DNA of 64,000 nt from JAXLXE01 sp046328115 (GTDB taxonomy: Bacteria > Chloroflexota > UBA6077 > JACCZL01): positions 2,542,001 through 2,606,000 of the forward strand of contig JAXLXE010000001.1 in NCBI GenBank assembly GCA_046328115.1, read 5' to 3'. The translations under genes and the position numbers were made by a program. The notes under the pieces are model-generated. The model worked only from the letters and a program-made list of their open reading frames with translations, did no database searches and was not told where the DNA came from. Positions within the stretch are counted from its first letter, which is position 1; each line of letters begins with the position of its first letter. This document shows positions 50,923 to 60,562 of this stretch, one piece after another.

Positions 50923-51941
50923 CGGGAGCTCCCGGCGAGGCCCGCCGAGGCGGCAGCCCGATCGATAGCATCGCCCGCGACCAGGTCAAGAGCCAGGGCA
51001 GCCATGCCAAGTGCGCCGCTGTCCCCACCCAGCGCCGCGCGCTCGAGACGCGCGCGTCTCGCTGGCCGCTCCCACGCCATCGAACGGGCACTGTCCCAGG
51101 CGGGCTGGATCAGGAGATCAAAAATCTGCGAGGCACCGCCGCCGATCACGAACACCTCAGGATTGAAGATGTTGATGTAGTTCGCCAGCCCGAACCCCAG
51201 GTAGCGCGCCGCCGTCGCCAGAATCTCTTGAGCAGCGGCATCGCCCGCGTGCGCCGCGTCACTGACCTCTTTACTCGAGAGCATGCCGTCCCGCACCGCC
51301 TCCGCCAGCATGGGTGATCGGCCCGCGCGGACAGCCTCCTGAGCCATCCGCGCGATCGCGGTGCCGGAGGACATCACCTCCAGGCACCCCGTCATTCCGC
51401 AGTTGTGCTGAGGACCGGCCGGATCCACCACGATGTGCCCCAGCTCTCCCGCCGTCCCATCCGCGCCGCGGTAGAGCTTGCCATCGATAATGATGCCGCC
51501 GCCGATCCCCGTGCTGACGGTCAAGTACAGCATGTGGCGGGTTCCGCGCCCTGCACCGAATCGATGCTCGCCCACGGCTGCTGCGTTCGCATCGTTCTCC
51601 AGGCAGGAGCGAGGGCCCAGCCGCTCGGTCAGAATGGGTCCCAGCGCCACGTTCTGCCAGCCGGGCAGGTTGGGCGCGTCCAGCAGGATCCCGCGCTCGA
51701 AATCCACCGGCCCCGGGACATCCACACCGATGGCCTCAACCTGGCGCACGTCGATTCCGCACGCGCCGCAGGCCGCCTGGACCGACTGGACGATGTGCCC
51801 AATGACGTGCTCCTTACCTTCGCGGGCATCCGTCGGCCGCTGATCCACGCCCTTGATTCGGCCAAGACCGTCAACGACGAGCGAGCGGATCTTCGTGCCA
51901 CCCAGATCCACCGCCACCACCGTGCGCTGTGACGGGTCCAT
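50919..51941 (-). CDS. ROK-family sugar kinase (glucokinase-like)
   Basis: 340 residues from ATG 51941 (GGAGG 5 nt upstream). VVAVDLGGTKIRSLVVDGLG (ATP phosphate loop), ENDANAAAVGEHRFG (catalytic Asp region), STGIGGGIIIDGKLYRGADG, GELGHIVVDP and the zinc motif NCGMTGCLEVMSSG identify a ROK kinase. Position after zwf and rpiA suggests it makes glucose-6-phosphate for the oxidative pentose phosphate pathway. Last but one gene of the minus-strand sugar operon. Confidence 0.87.
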   Translation of the reverse strand: MDPSQRTVVAVDLGGTKIRSLVVDGLGRIKGVDQRPTDAREGKEHVIGHIVQSVQAACGACGIDVRQVEAIGVDVPGPVDFERGILLDAPNLPGWQNVALGPILTERLGPRSCLENDANAAAVGEHRFGAGRGTRHMLYLTVSTGIGGGIIIDGKLYRGADGTAGELGHIVVDPAGPQHNCGMTGCLEVMSSGTAIARMAQEAVRAGRSPMLAEAVRDGMLSSKEVSDAAHAGDAAAQEILATAARYLGFGLANYINIFNPEVFVIGGGASQIFDLLIQPAWDSARSMAWERPARRARLERAALGGDSGALGMAALALDLVAGDAIDRAAASAGLAGSSR

Positions 51942-51961
51942 GCTGTCCTCCAACGTCCTCA

Positions 51962-52690
51962 TCATCCCACGCGAGCCGCCCGCGTGTCCCGCGGGCCACT
52001 GGCCCGAAGTACCTGCACACCAGCGTGACCGGCCACTACGGCCACTTCCGCCAGGCTCAGGAAGAGCCCGTGCTCCACCACGCCTGTAATCGCAGAGATT
52101 GCCTGGGCCATTCCAACAGGGTCGCCGATCACACCGAAGCTGCAATCCAGTACGTACAGGCCGTCATCCGAGACGAAGGGGCGTCCGGCGTCGCGCCGCA
52201 GCTCTGCCGCACAGCCCAGGCCGCACAGTCGCTCCGCGGTGCTGTGCCACCCAAACGGAACCACCGCCACCGGCAACGGACCGCGCCGGCCCAGATTGCT
52301 CACGAGCTTGGTTTCGTCGGCGATGATGATCTCCCGACGCGAAAGCATTGCCACCAGCTTTTCGCGCACCAGGGCTCCGCCGTGGCCCTTGACGAGAGCC
52401 AGCGTCCCCGGCTGTATCTCATCCGCGCCGTCAATCGTCAGATCGATCGCGGCGCACGCGTCGGGATCGATCACCGGGATCCCCAGATCGATCGCCTCCC
52501 GACGCACGGCCTCTGAGGTAGGCACCCCCACCACGTTCAGCCCCGAGCGAACCCGCCGCCCCAACTCCGCAACGAAGATCTCCGCGGTGGAGCCGCTACC
52601 AAGCCCCAGGACCATCCCGTCCCGGACCTCCTCCAGCGCTCGCAGCGCCGCCTCGTGCTTGAGCTCCGTAAGTTCCGGCGCCGTGATCAC
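51962..52690 (-). CDS. rpiA: Ribose-5-phosphate isomerase A
   Basis: Interconverts ribulose-5-P and ribose-5-P. GTG 52690 overlaps the zwf stop (GTGA) and gives 242 residues; the longer frame to 52828 lies within zwf. GMVLGLGSGSTAEIFVAELG, GVPTSEAVRREAIDLGI, DLTIDGADEIQPGTLALVKG (catalytic Asp/Lys), GGALVREKLVAMLSRREIII and DETKLVSNLGRRGPLPVAVV are all conserved. Part of the pentose-phosphate operon. Confidence 0.94.
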   Translation of the reverse strand: MITAPELTELKHEAALRALEEVRDGMVLGLGSGSTAEIFVAELGRRVRSGLNVVGVPTSEAVRREAIDLGIPVIDPDACAAIDLTIDGADEIQPGTLALVKGHGGALVREKLVAMLSRREIIIADETKLVSNLGRRGPLPVAVVPFGWHSTAERLCGLGCAAELRRDAGRPFVSDDGLYVLDCSFGVIGDPVGMAQAISAITGVVEHGLFLSLAEVAVVAGHAGVQVLRASGPRDTRAARVG

Positions 52691-54237
52691 GGCTCGATCC
52701 AATGCCGACCGTCCCGCTCGATCAGCTCGTGGGCCTCGGGCGGGCCCCACGTCCCGGCCTCGTACGCCGGCAGGGAGGACGCTCGCTGTGCAGCCCACCC
52801 CTCCAGGATGGACGTGATCAGCGCCCACGCGGCCTCCGTCTCATCGCCGCGGGTGAACAACGACGGATTGCCTTGCATGCTGTCCAGGATCAGTCGCTCG
52901 TACGCGTCCGCGGACTGGGCACCGAATGCCGCCCCGAAGTCGATGTTCATGTCCACGGGCTGGACGCTCATCCCGGGCCCGGGGGTCTTGGCGCCGAAAC
53001 GAAGCGAAATGCCGTCGTTCGGCTGGATCCGCAGCCGGAGCGTGTTTGGCTCCGGCGGCGCCATGCCCGTGCCGCTGAACAGCATCTCTGGCGCGGGCTT
53101 GAACCGGATCAGCACATCGGTGGAACGCTTCGGAAGCCGCTTTCCGTGGCGCAGGTAGAAGGGCACGCCCGCCCAGCGCCAATTGTCGATCATCAGTCGC
53201 AGAGCCACGAACGTCTCCGTCACCGAATCCGCGGCCACCCGATCCTCCGCCCGGTAGGCCGGGCCCACCGGCCCGGCCGTGTACTGGCCGCGCACGGTGC
53301 CGGCGGCAACCTGTTCCGCGGTGAGCGGATGGATCGACCGCAGGACCTTCAGCTTCTCGTCACGCACAGACGTGGCATCCAGCGCGATCGGCGGCTCCAT
53401 CGCCACCAGCGCCAGCACCTGCAGCATGTGGTTGGCCACCATGTCGCGCAGCGCGCCAGACACTTCGTAGTACGGTCCCCGCCCCTCCACTCCCAGCGAC
53501 TCGGCAACCGTGATCTGCACGTGGTCGATGTGCTGACGATTCCAGATCGACTCGAAGATCCCGTTGGAGAACCGGAACGCCAGGATGTTCTGGACGGTCT
53601 CCTTCCCCAGGTAGTGATCGATGCGGTAGATCTGGTCCTCGCGGAACACACCCCCGACCTGCTGATTCAGATCGCGGGCGGACTCGAGATCCCGTCCGAA
53701 CGGCTTCTCCACGATGATGCGGGTCCATCCGCCCGGACCACTGTCGGGGGTCTCAACCAGTCCGGCGCTGCCAAGCTGCTGGACGATGGTGGCGTACGCT
53801 GTGGGCGACGTGGCCAGGTAATAGAGGCGATTCCCGCGCGTGCCGACGCGGCGGTCGAGCTCAGCGCAGACACCGCCGAGCTCCTGATATCCCGCGGGAT
53901 CGTCGAAGCTGGCTGATACGAAGCGGGCGTTGCTCGCCAAACCTGAAAGCACGTCACGTTCTGGCGCACGGCGGGAGAACTCCCGTACCGTCGCGTCCAC
54001 GTCCGCCGAGAACGCTTCATCGCTCATTGGACGCCGGGCAAAGCCGACCACGGCGGTGGCGGAGGCCAGATGGCCATCCGCCGCCAGGTTGTAGAGAGCC
54101 GGCAGCAGCTTGCGATGGGTCAGGTCACCGGTGGCTCCGAAGATCACCACCACGCACGGCTCAGCCGCGACCTCATGGTGCAGGCCGGGCGCCCGCGTGG
54201 ACCGGATCGCCAGCGGCCTGGCCAGCGTGGCGCTCAT
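52687..54237 (-). CDS. zwf: Glucose-6-phosphate 1-dehydrogenase
   Basis: First oxidative step of the pentose phosphate pathway, NADP-linked. 516 residues: VVIFGATGDLTHRKLLPALY (dinucleotide-binding), IIVEKPFGRDLESARDLNQQ, the catalytic YRIDHYLGKETVQNILAFRF and WAGVPFYLRHGKRLPKRSTD. The first ~25 residues are a non-conserved extension. Overlaps gnd by 4 nt and rpiA by 4 nt. Confidence 0.96.
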   Translation of the reverse strand: MSATLARPLAIRSTRAPGLHHEVAAEPCVVVIFGATGDLTHRKLLPALYNLAADGHLASATAVVGFARRPMSDEAFSADVDATVREFSRRAPERDVLSGLASNARFVSASFDDPAGYQELGGVCAELDRRVGTRGNRLYYLATSPTAYATIVQQLGSAGLVETPDSGPGGWTRIIVEKPFGRDLESARDLNQQVGGVFREDQIYRIDHYLGKETVQNILAFRFSNGIFESIWNRQHIDHVQITVAESLGVEGRGPYYEVSGALRDMVANHMLQVLALVAMEPPIALDATSVRDEKLKVLRSIHPLTAEQVAAGTVRGQYTAGPVGPAYRAEDRVAADSVTETFVALRLMIDNWRWAGVPFYLRHGKRLPKRSTDVLIRFKPAPEMLFSGTGMAPPEPNTLRLRIQPNDGISLRFGAKTPGPGMSVQPVDMNIDFGAAFGAQSADAYERLILDSMQGNPSLFTRGDETEAAWALITSILEGWAAQRASSLPAYEAGTWGPPEAHELIERDGRHWIEP

Positions 54238-55139
54238 GAGGCCGCCGCCTTGACGGCATGGCCGCCAAACTGATTGCGCAGCGCCGCGATCACCTTGGCG
54301 CTAAATGACTCTCGCTGGCGCGACCGCAGCCGCTCCAGAAGCGATAGCGTGATGACTGGCGCCGGCACGTTCTCGTTGAGCGCCTCCTGGATGGTCCAGC
54401 GGCCCTCTCCAGAGTCCTCCACGTAGCCGGCGATACTCTCCAGCTTCGCGTCCGCCGCGAAGGCGAGCTCCGCCAGCTCACACAGCCAGGACCGCACCAC
54501 ACTCCCTTGATTCCAGAGGTGGCTGATAGCGCGCAGGTCCAGGTCGAATTGTGATGCCTGCATCACCTCGAAGCCCTCGCCGAACGCCTGCATCATCCCG
54601 TACTCGATCCCGTTGTGGACCATCTTCACGAAGTGGCCGGAGCCAATGGCCCCGGTGTGGAGATAGCCATCAGCGGGCGCGAGCGCGGCAAAGATCGGCT
54701 CGAGTCGGTCGAACACCTGCTTCTCGCCGCCGATCATCAGGCAGTAGCCGTTCTGCAGCCCCCATACACCGCCACTGGTGCCCTGGTCGACGAAGTCGAT
54801 GCCCATCGCGCCAAGCTCACGCCCACGTCGAATCGAGTCCCGCACGTAGCTGTTGCCACCGTCGACGATCGTGTCGCCGGGTCCCATCCGGGACGCCAGC
54901 ATCTTGATCGTCTGCTCGGTTGGATCGCCCGAGGGGACCATGACCCACACCGCCCTTGGCGCGACGAGCTGGCCCAGCATGTCGTCCACTGAGGTGGCCG
55001 CGGACACCCCCGGGAGCTGCGCGATCTCGTCCACCTTGGCACTGTCGCGGTCGAACGCGACGACCTGATGGCCGCCACGAGACAACCGGGTGACCATGTT
55101 GAAGCCCATCCTGCCCAGGCCAACGAATCCGATCTTCAT
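54234..55139 (-). CDS. gnd: 6-phosphogluconate dehydrogenase, short (GndA/YqeC) type
   Basis: Decarboxylating step that gives ribulose-5-P. 301 residues, the short form. KIGFVGLGRMGFNMVTRLSR (cofactor fold), DTIVDGGNSYVRDSIRRGRE, DFVDQGTSGGVWGLQNGYCL (substrate loop) and KMVHNGIEYGMMQAFGEGFE (catalytic Lys). Short forms are usually NAD-dependent, as far as known. No 6-phosphogluconolactonase gene was seen near. Confidence 0.94.
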   Translation of the reverse strand: MKIGFVGLGRMGFNMVTRLSRGGHQVVAFDRDSAKVDEIAQLPGVSAATSVDDMLGQLVAPRAVWVMVPSGDPTEQTIKMLASRMGPGDTIVDGGNSYVRDSIRRGRELGAMGIDFVDQGTSGGVWGLQNGYCLMIGGEKQVFDRLEPIFAALAPADGYLHTGAIGSGHFVKMVHNGIEYGMMQAFGEGFEVMQASQFDLDLRAISHLWNQGSVVRSWLCELAELAFAADAKLESIAGYVEDSGEGRWTIQEALNENVPAPVITLSLLERLRSRQRESFSAKVIAALRNQFGGHAVKAAAS

Positions 55140-55210
55140 GACTGCATCTCCGTTCCAACCCCGCTCAGGGGCGTCAACCGATAACGTCGTGCTAGCTGGA
55201 GCCCACGGCG

Positions 55211-56356
55211 CTAGCTTCGCGTCTCCGCCATCTGGCGAGATCCCCCGTCTGCCAGCGCCGCGCGCTTTCCGGCCACCGCGGACAACAGCGCGTCATACGA
55301 CGTGTCGAAAGCCGCCAGGCCCTCATCCAGAAGTCGATCCGTGACCTGGACCAGATCCACGCCGCGCGCCGCCACGGCTTCTAGCACCGCCTGGGCGTCG
55401 TCCGCCCGGTCCGGGATAGTGACGCGCGCACTGCCGTGGTCGCGGCAGGCATCGATCGTCGCCGGCGGCATGGTGTTCACCGTGTCTGGCGCCACCAGCT
55501 CATCCACATACAAGACGTCGGAATAGGCCTGATTCTTCGTTCCCGTGCTCGCCCAGAGTGGGCGCTGGGGCAGCGCTCCCTTCATTGCGAGCATCCGGAA
55601 GGGAGAGCCAGCGAAGATCTCCTTGAATCGCGCGTATACCACCCGCGCATTGGCAATGGCCGCCCGTCCCAGCAGTGCTGTCGCGCCGCCGTCACCTGCC
55701 TGGCCCCTCGCAGTCAGCAGCGGGTCAATCGCGCTATCCACCCTGCTCACGAAGAAGCTCGCGACTGAGGCAATGCCGTTCACGGCCATCCCGCCCTGGT
55801 CACGCCGTTCCAGGCCTCGGATGTACGCCCGGGCCACCTGCTCGTACACGTCCAGCGAGAAGAGCAACGTGACGTTCACGTTGATGCCGGCAACGGTTGC
55901 CTCCTCAAACGCCCGGATGCCGGCCGGCGTGCCGGGGATCTTGATCATCACGTTCCGTCGGCCGATGAGGCGATTGAGGCGTCGCGCTTCAACCACTGTC
56001 CGCTCGGCATCGTGGGCCAGCTTCGGCAACACCTCGATGCTCACATAGCCATCGCGACCCTCGGTCCGGTCGTACACCGGGCGGAGTAGGTCAGCGACCT
56101 GCCGGATGTCCTCCACCGCCAGCGCCTCGAACAGATCGGACGGGTCGCCCTTGCGATCGGCCATCTGACGGATCGCGTCGTCATAGTCGGTGCTCCCGGC
56201 GATCGCGCGCTCGAAGATCGTGGGGTTGGAGGTGACGCCGGTGATCTCACCGGCCTCGATCATCTGGCGGAGTTCGCCACCGCGAATCAAGCCCCGCCGG
56301 ACGTTGTCGTACCAGACACTCTGGCCGATCGCGTTCAGCTCTTGCAGTGCGTTCAT
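55211..56356 (-). CDS. tal: Transaldolase
   Basis: Moves three-carbon dihydroxyacetone units in the non-oxidative branch. 381 residues, the longer mycobacterial/cyanobacterial-type form: SVWYDNVRRGLIRGGELRQM, GVTSNPTIFERAIAGSTDYD, NVMIKIPGTPAGIRAFEEAT (Schiff-base Lys), GINVNVTLLFSLDVYEQVAR and QRPLWASTGTKNQAYSDVLY are diagnostic. Start ATG 56356, 66 nt after the tkt stop. Confidence 0.95.
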   Translation of the reverse strand: MNALQELNAIGQSVWYDNVRRGLIRGGELRQMIEAGEITGVTSNPTIFERAIAGSTDYDDAIRQMADRKGDPSDLFEALAVEDIRQVADLLRPVYDRTEGRDGYVSIEVLPKLAHDAERTVVEARRLNRLIGRRNVMIKIPGTPAGIRAFEEATVAGINVNVTLLFSLDVYEQVARAYIRGLERRDQGGMAVNGIASVASFFVSRVDSAIDPLLTARGQAGDGGATALLGRAAIANARVVYARFKEIFAGSPFRMLAMKGALPQRPLWASTGTKNQAYSDVLYVDELVAPDTVNTMPPATIDACRDHGSARVTIPDRADDAQAVLEAVAARGVDLVQVTDRLLDEGLAAFDTSYDALLSAVAGKRAALADGGSRQMAETRS

Positions 56357-56422
56357 CTTGTCGTTCCTCCTGTCTGTCAGCCTCAGTCTGTGAATCTCAG
56401 GCGGTGAGTCTCAGCAGTCCGT

Positions 56423-58516
56423 TCACGAATTCCCCTCGTGCGCCAGCGCACCGACCCCGACGAGCGTGTGGCTGTGGTGATCCTGCTCCGCGATGAGGTG
56501 CGGGCGATCCACCAGCTCGAGTGCGCGCTTCACCACCTGTTCCACCGTGAAGCCCATCTCACGCATCACGTCGTCGTACGGCGCGGACGTACCAAAGCGA
56601 TCCAGACCCATCACGTCGCCGTTGGGACCCACGTACCGGTACCAGGCCCAGGGAGAGCCAGCCTCAACGGCCAGGATGTACGGCCCGCCGGCGTGCGTCG
56701 GGATAACCCGTTCTCGGTATTCCGCCGGCTGCTGGTTGAACAGCTCCCAGCTCGGCATGCTCACCACACGCGTGGGGACCCCGCGACGCTCCAGCGTTTC
56801 GCGCGCCGCCTGTGCCAGGTGCACCTCCGAGCCGGTGGCCAGCAGAATGAGCTCCGGCCGATCGTTACTGGCCTCGCTGAGCACGTATGCACCAAGGCGG
56901 ACCCGCCGCACCGCGTCAGCGGTGGACTGCGCGAGCACGGGCACCTTTTGCCGCGTCAGCGCCAACGCCACGGGCCGCTCGGCCTGCTCCAGCACAGCCG
57001 CCCACGCGCCCGCGGTCTCAGTGGCATCGGCCGGCCGGATCACCGTCAGATTGGGAATCAGCCGCAGTGACGTGAGCTGCTCGATCGGCTGGTGCGTGGG
57101 GCCGTCCTCTCCCATCCCGATACTGTCATGCGTGAAGACGAAGATGGACGGCGCCTCCATCAGCGCGGCGAGCCTGACGGACGCTCGACAGTAGTCTGCA
57201 AAGCTGAGAAACGTGGCCCCATAGGGCCGCACGCCGCCGTGGAGCGCCATGCCGTTCAAGGCGGCGGCCATGCCGTGCTCGCGCACCCCGAAGTGGAACG
57301 TCCGCCCACCGTAGCTGGCGGCGGAGAAGTCGCCCAGGCCCTCCAGCGTCGTATCCGTGGACGGGCCCAGGTCGGCCGATCCGCCGATCAGCGTGGGCAG
57401 CCGCGGCGCGATCGCGTTGAGCACCTTGCCTGACGCCGACCGCGTGGCGATCTGCCCGCCGGGCTCGAACGACGGCAGTGCCTCCTTCCAGCTATCCACC
57501 CACTCGCCCCGCAGCGCCCGCTCCAGCTCTGCCGCCAACTCCGGATGGGCGCTGCGGTAGGCCGACAACATCTCGTCCCAGGCGGCGTTCGCCGCGGCAC
57601 CGCGCTCCTTCGCCAGCGCCAGGTGCGCCGCCGCCTCGGACGGTACGTGGAATGGATCGAGTGTGGGCCAGCCAATGGCTTGTTTGGTCGCCGCTACTTC
57701 TGCCTCACCCAGCGGGTTGCCGTGGGCACTGGCGGAATCGTGCTTGGCCGGGCTGCCGTCCGCGATGTGCGTCCGCACACAGATGATCGACGGTCGCGAG
57801 GTCTCAGCCTTCGCGGCGGCGATGGCGGCATCGATGGCTGCTACATCGTGGCCATCCGCCACCTGCTGCACGTGCCATCCCGCGGCCGCGAACCGCGCGG
57901 GTACGTCCTCAGTGAACGCGATCGAGGTGTCGCCTTCGATCGTGATGTGGTTGTCGTCGTACAGACAGATGAGCCGCCCGAGCTTCAGCGTGCCCGCGAG
58001 TGACGCGGCCTCCGACGAGATGCCCTCCTCCAGGCAGCCGTCGCCGTGGAGCACATAGGTGAAGTGGTCGAACACGGGAAACCCAGGTCGGTTGAACGTC
58101 GCGGCCAGGAACCGCTCGGCCATGGCCATGCCCACCGCCGTGGCGATGCCCTGGCCCAATGGGCCCGTCGTCGCCTCAACTCCCGGCGTGAGACCGCGCT
58201 CCGGGTGCCCCGGTGTCATGCTCCCGAGCTGCCGGAAGCGCTTCAGCTCATCCAGTGAGAGGTCGTAGCCGGTGAGGTGCAGCAGGCTGTACAGCAGGGC
58301 ACAGCCATGTCCAGCCGAGAGCACGAATCGATCGCGATCTGGCCACGATGGGTTGATGGGGTTGTGCTTGAGGTGCCGATCCCAGAGCGCATACGCCATC
58401 GGTGCCGCGCCCATCGGCATACCCGGATGGCCCGAATTGGCCTGCTGGACCATGTCAACGGCCAGCATCTTGATAGTGTCGACCGCCAGACGGTCCAGGC
58501 TGCTCGTCTTCTTCAT
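56423..58516 (-). CDS. tkt: Transketolase
   Basis: ThDP enzyme moving two-carbon units. Start ATG 58516 (MKKTSSLDRLAVDTIKM), GGAGGGAG upstream; 697 residues. SGHPGMPMGAAPMAYALWDR, FVLSAGHGCALLYSLLHLTG, TGPLGQGIATAVGMAMAERF, HGDGCLEEGISSEAASLAG (ThDP-Mg site), RTFHFGVREHGMAAALNGMA and FTHDSIGMGEDGPTHQPIEQ. Upstream gene is a HAD phosphatase; downstream tal, gnd, zwf and rpiA. Confidence 0.96.
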   Translation of the reverse strand: MKKTSSLDRLAVDTIKMLAVDMVQQANSGHPGMPMGAAPMAYALWDRHLKHNPINPSWPDRDRFVLSAGHGCALLYSLLHLTGYDLSLDELKRFRQLGSMTPGHPERGLTPGVEATTGPLGQGIATAVGMAMAERFLAATFNRPGFPVFDHFTYVLHGDGCLEEGISSEAASLAGTLKLGRLICLYDDNHITIEGDTSIAFTEDVPARFAAAGWHVQQVADGHDVAAIDAAIAAAKAETSRPSIICVRTHIADGSPAKHDSASAHGNPLGEAEVAATKQAIGWPTLDPFHVPSEAAAHLALAKERGAAANAAWDEMLSAYRSAHPELAAELERALRGEWVDSWKEALPSFEPGGQIATRSASGKVLNAIAPRLPTLIGGSADLGPSTDTTLEGLGDFSAASYGGRTFHFGVREHGMAAALNGMALHGGVRPYGATFLSFADYCRASVRLAALMEAPSIFVFTHDSIGMGEDGPTHQPIEQLTSLRLIPNLTVIRPADATETAGAWAAVLEQAERPVALALTRQKVPVLAQSTADAVRRVRLGAYVLSEASNDRPELILLATGSEVHLAQAARETLERRGVPTRVVSMPSWELFNQQPAEYRERVIPTHAGGPYILAVEAGSPWAWYRYVGPNGDVMGLDRFGTSAPYDDVMREMGFTVEQVVKRALELVDRPHLIAEQDHHSHTLVGVGALAHEGNS

Positions 58517-58538
58517 CGAGGCTCCCTCCAGATTGGGA

Positions 58539-59234
58539 CTACCGCGCTGTGACAAGGCCGCGGCTGGCGGCAAGTAGCGCTTCCCGCTCGTAGGCCAGCA
58601 GGTCACCGATTCGATCGATCGAGATGTCGGCAGGCGGGTGGTTCGCCAACACCGCGGGGTCGTTCGCGTAGTGGCCCTGGCGAGGAAACACCGTGGTCAC
58701 CCGATCACCCCACGCCCGCTTGACGGCGTCCAGGATGCGCAGCTTGTCATCCACCAGGATGTAGTGGTCGGCCGGGTGGCGCCGCTGGACATCCGCGAGC
58801 TGCTGCTCCTTGTGGATGTAGATCAGCGCATTTCCGTCCACAGCCTCATACAGACCCGAGCGCTCCACCTTCCGCGGCTGGAACACCACGTCCCCATCGG
58901 ACAGGATGACCGGCGTGGAGAACCGTTTCACGTGCTCCACCACGTCCAGCGAACCGGCGTACAGCCGGTTGGCGAACGGGTAATTGGACAGGTAGTGCGA
59001 GATGGTCAGCAGGTGCGGATCGTCCAGATGCTCCACGCGGTAGCGCTGGAGCGCTCCGAGGTAGTCCGCATAGCCAAGCTCCGACCGAAGGCCCTCGAAG
59101 ATCTCCCAGTAGCGCGCCTGGCGCTCCTGTCCCACCTGATCGTGCAGGTGCTTCATCAGATCCGCGATGACGCGGTCGTTATCCAGAAGCGTGTTGTCTA
59201 CGTCCAGCAGGCACACGATGTCGCGTGGGTCCAT
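58539..59234 (-). CDS. HAD-superfamily hydrolase
   Basis: 231 residues from ATG 59234 (GGAGGAG 3 nt upstream). CLLDVDNTLLDNDRVIADLM (motif I, DxDxT), TPVILSDGDVVFQPRKVERS (motif II), and HYILVDDKLRILDAVKRAWG (motif IV Asp-Asp). Probably a sugar-phosphate phosphatase; the substrate is unknown. First gene of the pentose-phosphate operon, 22 nt before tkt. Confidence 0.85.
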   Translation of the reverse strand: MDPRDIVCLLDVDNTLLDNDRVIADLMKHLHDQVGQERQARYWEIFEGLRSELGYADYLGALQRYRVEHLDDPHLLTISHYLSNYPFANRLYAGSLDVVEHVKRFSTPVILSDGDVVFQPRKVERSGLYEAVDGNALIYIHKEQQLADVQRRHPADHYILVDDKLRILDAVKRAWGDRVTTVFPRQGHYANDPAVLANHPPADISIDRIGDLLAYEREALLAASRGLVTAR

Positions 59235-59344
59235 GGCTCCTCCAGGCGGGGTCGGCACGACCTTGTGCCGCTCTGGGTGCTCAATCGGACCCGCCCGCGC
59301 GGGCATTCCAAATGCCGCGCTCCGGCCGTGTATCCTCCACCGCC

Positions 59345-60535
59345 ATGGCGCGAGCTACACCCCGCATCGCCACCGTCGAGGCTTTCACGCTCGTCGGAGA
59401 CAAGGACTACGTCGCCGGCGCCGGCCTCAAGACGCCGGATCTCGAGCCGCGCCAGCGTCGAGCGCTCGCCTACGTAGGCGACCTCCACATCTGCACGTAC
59501 CCACCCCAGGCCCAGACCTGCCTGGTGAAGATCACCGCCGAGGACGGCACCATCGGCTGGGGCGAGGCCCACGCGCCGCTCGGCCCAGGCGCGACCTGCG
59601 CCGTGGTCCGCGAGGTGCTCGCGCCGCTGCTGATCGGCACCGACCCACTCTCGATCGAGGTCCACTGGGAGCGGATGTACGGCAGCATGCGGCTGCGGGG
59701 TCACCTGTCCGGCTACCAGATGGAGGCCATCAGCGGGGCGGACATCGCCCTCTGGGACCTGGCCGGGAAGCTCCTGGACCAGCCCATCTACCGCCTGCTG
59801 GGCGGCCCCTTCCGGACCGCGCTGCCAGCCTACGCCTCTGGTGTGCCGGGCGCTACCGTCGAGGCGCGGATCGAGGCCGCCGAGCGGTTCATCGCGGAGG
59901 GCTACACGGCGGTGAAGGCGTCGATCGGCCGTGGCGGCGTGGACGAGGACATCGCCACCATCGAGGCCCTGGCAAAGGCCATCGGCGGTCGGGCTGACCT
60001 GCTAGTGGACGCCCACGGCGCATACTTCGCCGACAACGCGCTGTACGTTGGGCGCCGTCTTCAGGAGCTCGGCGTGTACTGGTTGGAGGACCCGCTGCCG
60101 CCAGAGGATGTCGAAGGGTACATCCACCTGGCGGCCTCGCTGGAGATGGCCATCGCCGCCGGCGAGACGGAGTGCACGCGCTGGGAGTTCGAACGCCGCC
60201 TGTCCAGGCGCGCCGTGGACGTGATCCTGCCGGACATCTGTCGTGCCGGCGGCATCAGCGAGGGCCGACGCATCGCCACCGTCGCCAGCACCCACAACGT
60301 GCGCTGGGCCGCCCACGTCAGCATGGGTAGCTCCGTGCACGTCGCCGCCGCGGCTCACCTGGCGGCGGCCAGCGCGAACTTCCTGGTGTACGAGTTCTCC
60401 AGCACCCCGAACCCCATCGGCGACGTACTGCTGAAATCGCCGCTCCATCCCGAGGGTGGTATCCTGGCGGTCCCGGACAGCCCGGGTCTGGGCATCGAGT
60501 TTGACGAATCACGGCTGGCCCAGCACCTGGTCTGA
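59345..60535 (+). CDS. Enolase-superfamily enzyme (mandelate racemase/muconate lactonizing group)
   Basis: 396 residues from ATG 59345; ATG 59312 is an alternative. Capping domain, then the barrel: MEAISGADIALWDLAGKLLD, GYTAVKASIGRGGVDEDIAT (KxS/K catalytic Lys), DLLVDAHGAYFADNALYVGR (metal Asp), YWLEDPLPPEDVEGYIHLAA (metal Glu), IAAGETECTRWEFERRL (metal Glu) and GGISEGRRIATVASTHNVRW. Likely a sugar-acid dehydratase such as galactonate or gluconate dehydratase. It is followed by a DapA-family aldolase, which fits a sugar-acid pathway. Confidence 0.83.
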   Translation: MARATPRIATVEAFTLVGDKDYVAGAGLKTPDLEPRQRRALAYVGDLHICTYPPQAQTCLVKITAEDGTIGWGEAHAPLGPGATCAVVREVLAPLLIGTDPLSIEVHWERMYGSMRLRGHLSGYQMEAISGADIALWDLAGKLLDQPIYRLLGGPFRTALPAYASGVPGATVEARIEAAERFIAEGYTAVKASIGRGGVDEDIATIEALAKAIGGRADLLVDAHGAYFADNALYVGRRLQELGVYWLEDPLPPEDVEGYIHLAASLEMAIAAGETECTRWEFERRLSRRAVDVILPDICRAGGISEGRRIATVASTHNVRWAAHVSMGSSVHVAAAAHLAAASANFLVYEFSSTPNPIGDVLLKSPLHPEGGILAVPDSPGLGIEFDESRLAQHLV

Positions 60536-60562
60536 TCGCCCCGCCGCATTCCGAGGTTCAAC

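Noticed and set aside
52702..53916. 404-residue plus-strand frame opposite zwf
   Set aside because: Antisense to a fully conserved Zwf; composition typical of shadows.
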